Source: Sinorhizobium kostiense (GTDB lineage: Bacteria > Pseudomonadota > Alphaproteobacteria > Rhizobiales > Rhizobiaceae). From it: a stretch of DNA of 64,000 nucleotides. The stretch lies in the NCBI RefSeq assembly GCF_017874595.1, contig NZ_JAGILA010000004.1:186001-250000 (forward strand), read 5' to 3'. The position numbers and the translations under genes were made by a program. This document shows, piece by piece, positions 62,181-64,000 of this stretch (position 1 is its first letter; each line of letters starts with the position of its first letter). The notes below the pieces were generated by a model. It was not told where the DNA came from. It saw only the letters and a program-made list of their open reading frames with translations, and made no database searches.

Positions 62181-63395
62181 CTAATCCGCCGGCTGCCAAT
62201 TCTGGCCGATTGCATCCATTACTTCGCCGAACCACGTTGCCGAAGTATCGAAATGCTTGCCGCCCTTGATGCGGGGAAACTCGATGGTGCGCAGACGACC
62301 GCCCTGATCCTCGTCGTGGCCGGTGACGCCGGAGACTTTGTTGAGGGCACTTTCGACCGCCAGATCCACCATGCTCTGGATCAGCCGCAGATCGTCCCCG
62401 TTGGCGGGAGCCGAGCGGGCGTAATAGCCGGATTTCTGCACCATCGAACGTTCGGCGCCGAGCAGCGCTGCAAACTGCTTGGAGAACCAGTTGCCGACAT
62501 TGATCGTGTCGATCTTCACGTGGCCGAAGGCGTCGCGCTTGATCGCCTCGCCGGCAGCCTCACGCTCGGCGACGATCGCGTCGAGGCAAGCGCCTTCGCT
62601 GACGAACAGCGTGACGAAGCCGGCGCGGTCCATAACCTGCCGCAGGCGTTCCGCTTCAGCCTCAAGGTCGAACTTCATCTCCGGCAGGTAGAGACCATCG
62701 ATGTTTTTCAACTGCCCGTTCATCATGAAGCCGTCGACATATTCCTTGCCCTCGGCCATCCGTATGTAGCTACGTGCCGTCGCGGCCGTGAGCCAGCCGC
62801 AATGGCGGCCCATCACCTCGTGGACGACGAGGGTGCGAGGCGCCGCGCTCTGCTCGTTGCTTACATGGTCGAAGAAGCGGGCGCCGTATTCGGCGGCCGT
62901 CCAGGCGCCGAGCGTTTGACGGATCGGTACCACGTCGTTGTCGACCGTCTTCGGCAATCCGACGACGGTCAGGTCGTAGCCGTTGGCGCCGAGATAGGCG
63001 GCAAGATCGGCCGCCGTCGTATTGGTGTCGTCGCCGCCGATCGTGTGCAGGATGTTGATGCCGTCGGCCGCAAGCCGTTCCGCCGCGACCCGAAGGGGGT
63101 TTTCTCCTTCCTTGACGAGCCCACGCTTGACGCAATCGGCGGCATTGGTGAGCTTCACGCGGCTGTTGCCGATCGGCGAGCCGCCGTGGCGATGCAGAAT
63201 ATGCGCCTTCTCGCGCATCTCCTTGGTGATCTCGATGCGGTCGGCCAGAAGCAGGCCCTGATAACCGGAGCGGTAAGCGACGAGCTCGTAATCGGGCGCG
63301 ATATCCGTGTAGCGTTCGATGAGTCCGCCGACAGCGGATGAAAGGCAGGGCGCGAGACCCCCTGCCGTCAGCATTGCGACTTTCTTCTTGGCCAT
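62181..63395 (-). CDS. pfp: Pyrophosphate-dependent 6-phosphofructokinase
   Basis: This 404-residue enzyme of the PfkA superfamily shows the nucleotide-site loop TIGGDDTNTTAADLAAYL at about 116-133: the GGDD form, with Asp following the catalytic motif, is the hallmark of pyrophosphate rather than ATP as phosphoryl donor. Also present are VVGLPKTVDNDV and VHEVMGRHCGWLTAATA. It reversibly converts fructose 6-phosphate and PPi to the 1,6-bisphosphate. The ATG at 63395 is set by GGAGGAAAC just upstream. The gene is monocistronic with a RIME-like element in its upstream region. Confidence 0.94.
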   Translation of the reverse strand: MAKKKVAMLTAGGLAPCLSSAVGGLIERYTDIAPDYELVAYRSGYQGLLLADRIEITKEMREKAHILHRHGGSPIGNSRVKLTNAADCVKRGLVKEGENPLRVAAERLAADGINILHTIGGDDTNTTAADLAAYLGANGYDLTVVGLPKTVDNDVVPIRQTLGAWTAAEYGARFFDHVSNEQSAAPRTLVVHEVMGRHCGWLTAATARSYIRMAEGKEYVDGFMMNGQLKNIDGLYLPEMKFDLEAEAERLRQVMDRAGFVTLFVSEGACLDAIVAEREAAGEAIKRDAFGHVKIDTINVGNWFSKQFAALLGAERSMVQKSGYYARSAPANGDDLRLIQSMVDLAVESALNKVSGVTGHDEDQGGRLRTIEFPRIKGGKHFDTSATWFGEVMDAIGQNWQPAD

Positions 63396-63480
63396 GTTTC
63401 CTCCATGGGATTTCGACATCGGGCGATCGGTCGCAAGGACCGCGTTCAAATCTTTGCCTCGGTCAAAGTCTATCATCGGT

Positions 63481-63583
63481 CTACAGCGCCGCGCGTCTCA
63501 GAGGCGCAAAGGTCGCTGTAGCACGTTGAATCGCTGCATGTCTTTGTCCTTAAATCGAGGTTGATTTAAGGACACATGCAGTA
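63481..63583 (-). repeat. RIME-like element, complete copy
   Basis: Both palindromes are present: CTACAGCGCCGCGCGTCT..AGAGGCGCAAAGGTCGCTGTAG and CTGCATGTCTTTGTCCTTAA..TTAAGGACACATGCAG. The rest of the gap to 63830 holds no clear gene; one short antiparallel frame is discussed among the findings. Confidence 0.85.
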
Positions 63584-63830
63584 GCGCAATTCCGACGGAA
63601 ATAAAATGAAGGGCTGTGGACACCTTTAAAGTTGAAGCGCTGCATGGGGCGAATTCATGGCTCGACCCTTGCGTGCATCGGGGGAACGCGAATTCGGTTG
63701 CGATTTACGGCCCCATCATTTATTGAGGGCCTTCACGATTTCGTCATTCCACCACGTTTTGCGCCACAGCCGCTTGCAATTCGCTACCACATCTGACCAT
63801 GCTCGTGGTGGACAGGGAACAACCGCACTC

Positions 63831-64000
63831 ATGTCATTCTGGGACAATCTCCTCAAGATCATCACGGTAACCGGCAATGCGCTCACAGGCGTGGTCGAGG
63901 GGGTCCGCACCCTCTTCGAGGGCGATCCGGAAACCCGCCGGAAGGTTGCGTTCTCGGTTGCCATGATCGCCCTTTCTGCAAAGATGGCGAAGGCCGACGG
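63831..64000 (+). CDS. TerB/DjlA-like protein (N-terminus; cut by window end)
   Basis: The first 56 codons read MSFWDNLLKIITVTGNALTG, then VVEGVRTLFEGDPETRRKVA and FSVAMIALSAKMAKADG. This is the start of a TerB-domain protein; in rhizobia proteins with this opening commonly continue with an acidic all-helical TerB region and a C-terminal J domain (DjlA-like co-chaperone). The J domain lies outside the window, so only the TerB start is supported. The ribosome-binding site is weak. Confidence 0.8.
   Translation, partial: MSFWDNLLKIITVTGNALTGVVEGVRTLFEGDPETRRKVAFSVAMIALSAKMAKAD

Overview
The window is a high-GC, gene-dense stretch of alphaproteobacterial chromosome. It most resembles Sinorhizobium/Ensifer or a close rhizobial relative. 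The clues are a carnitine catabolic cluster with a carnitine dehydrogenase-thioesterase fusion, the betaine-lipid genes btaA/btaB near a pyrophosphate-dependent phosphofructokinase, a RibH2-type lumazine synthase behind an FMN riboswitch, DUF1127 and L,D-transpeptidase genes, and many intergenic mosaic palindromes of the RIME kind. No rRNA, tRNA, CRISPR, prophage or classical insertion sequence was seen. The assignment rests on recognised protein families and remembered synteny, not on a database search.

Layout. 1-2.3 kb: a truncated LysR regulator diverges from an HSL-type esterase, followed by a small GIY-YIG protein gene enclosed by two nearly identical 60-bp inverted palindromic repeats. 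2.3-18 kb: a minus-strand catabolic block. Read from its regulator it holds cdhR (plus strand), a beta-keto acid cleavage enzyme, a carnitine dehydrogenase-thioesterase fusion, an acyl-CoA dehydrogenase, an NDP-forming acyl-CoA ligase, a CaiD-like hydratase, a peptide/opine-type ABC importer and a CocE-type acyl hydrolase. Together these could turn gamma-butyrobetaine or carnitine into glycine betaine. 18-24 kb: a polyamine-type ABC importer with an SDR dehydrogenase and a divergent LuxR-type regulator. 24-25 kb: FMN riboswitch, RIME element and ribH2. 25-30 kb: a second polyamine/iron-type ABC importer and an RpiR regulator.

30-38.3 kb: a plus-strand operon with an N-formylglutamate amidohydrolase-like protein, a TRAP transporter, a glutamine-synthetase-like ligase, an aldehyde dehydrogenase and an iron alcohol dehydrogenase, closed by a clear terminator. 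Twin TGAAGA-N6-TTCA sites lie in its promoter. I infer catabolism of an amino alcohol or amine through gamma-glutamyl intermediates. 38.4-47.5 kb: an orphan ParA-like ATPase, a PuuB-like FAD oxidase, an L,D-transpeptidase, a frameshifted DUF4432 epimerase, a small DUF442 phosphatase-like protein, and an operon of alpha/beta hydrolase, EamA transporter and ThDP enzyme.

47.6-64 kb: RNase T2, EttA, an ArsR-methyltransferase fusion regulator followed by metF behind a perfect 20-bp palindrome, DUF1127 and two very small ORFs, an EamA exporter, three peptidoglycan lytic enzymes (MltB-like, GH25, SLT), btaB/btaA, a serine hydrolase, the PPi-dependent phosphofructokinase, and the start of a TerB/DjlA-like gene cut by the window end. 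Quaternary ammonium and methyl-group chemistry recurs (carnitine, glycine betaine, methionine cycle, betaine lipid), but a functional link between these loci is only an inference.
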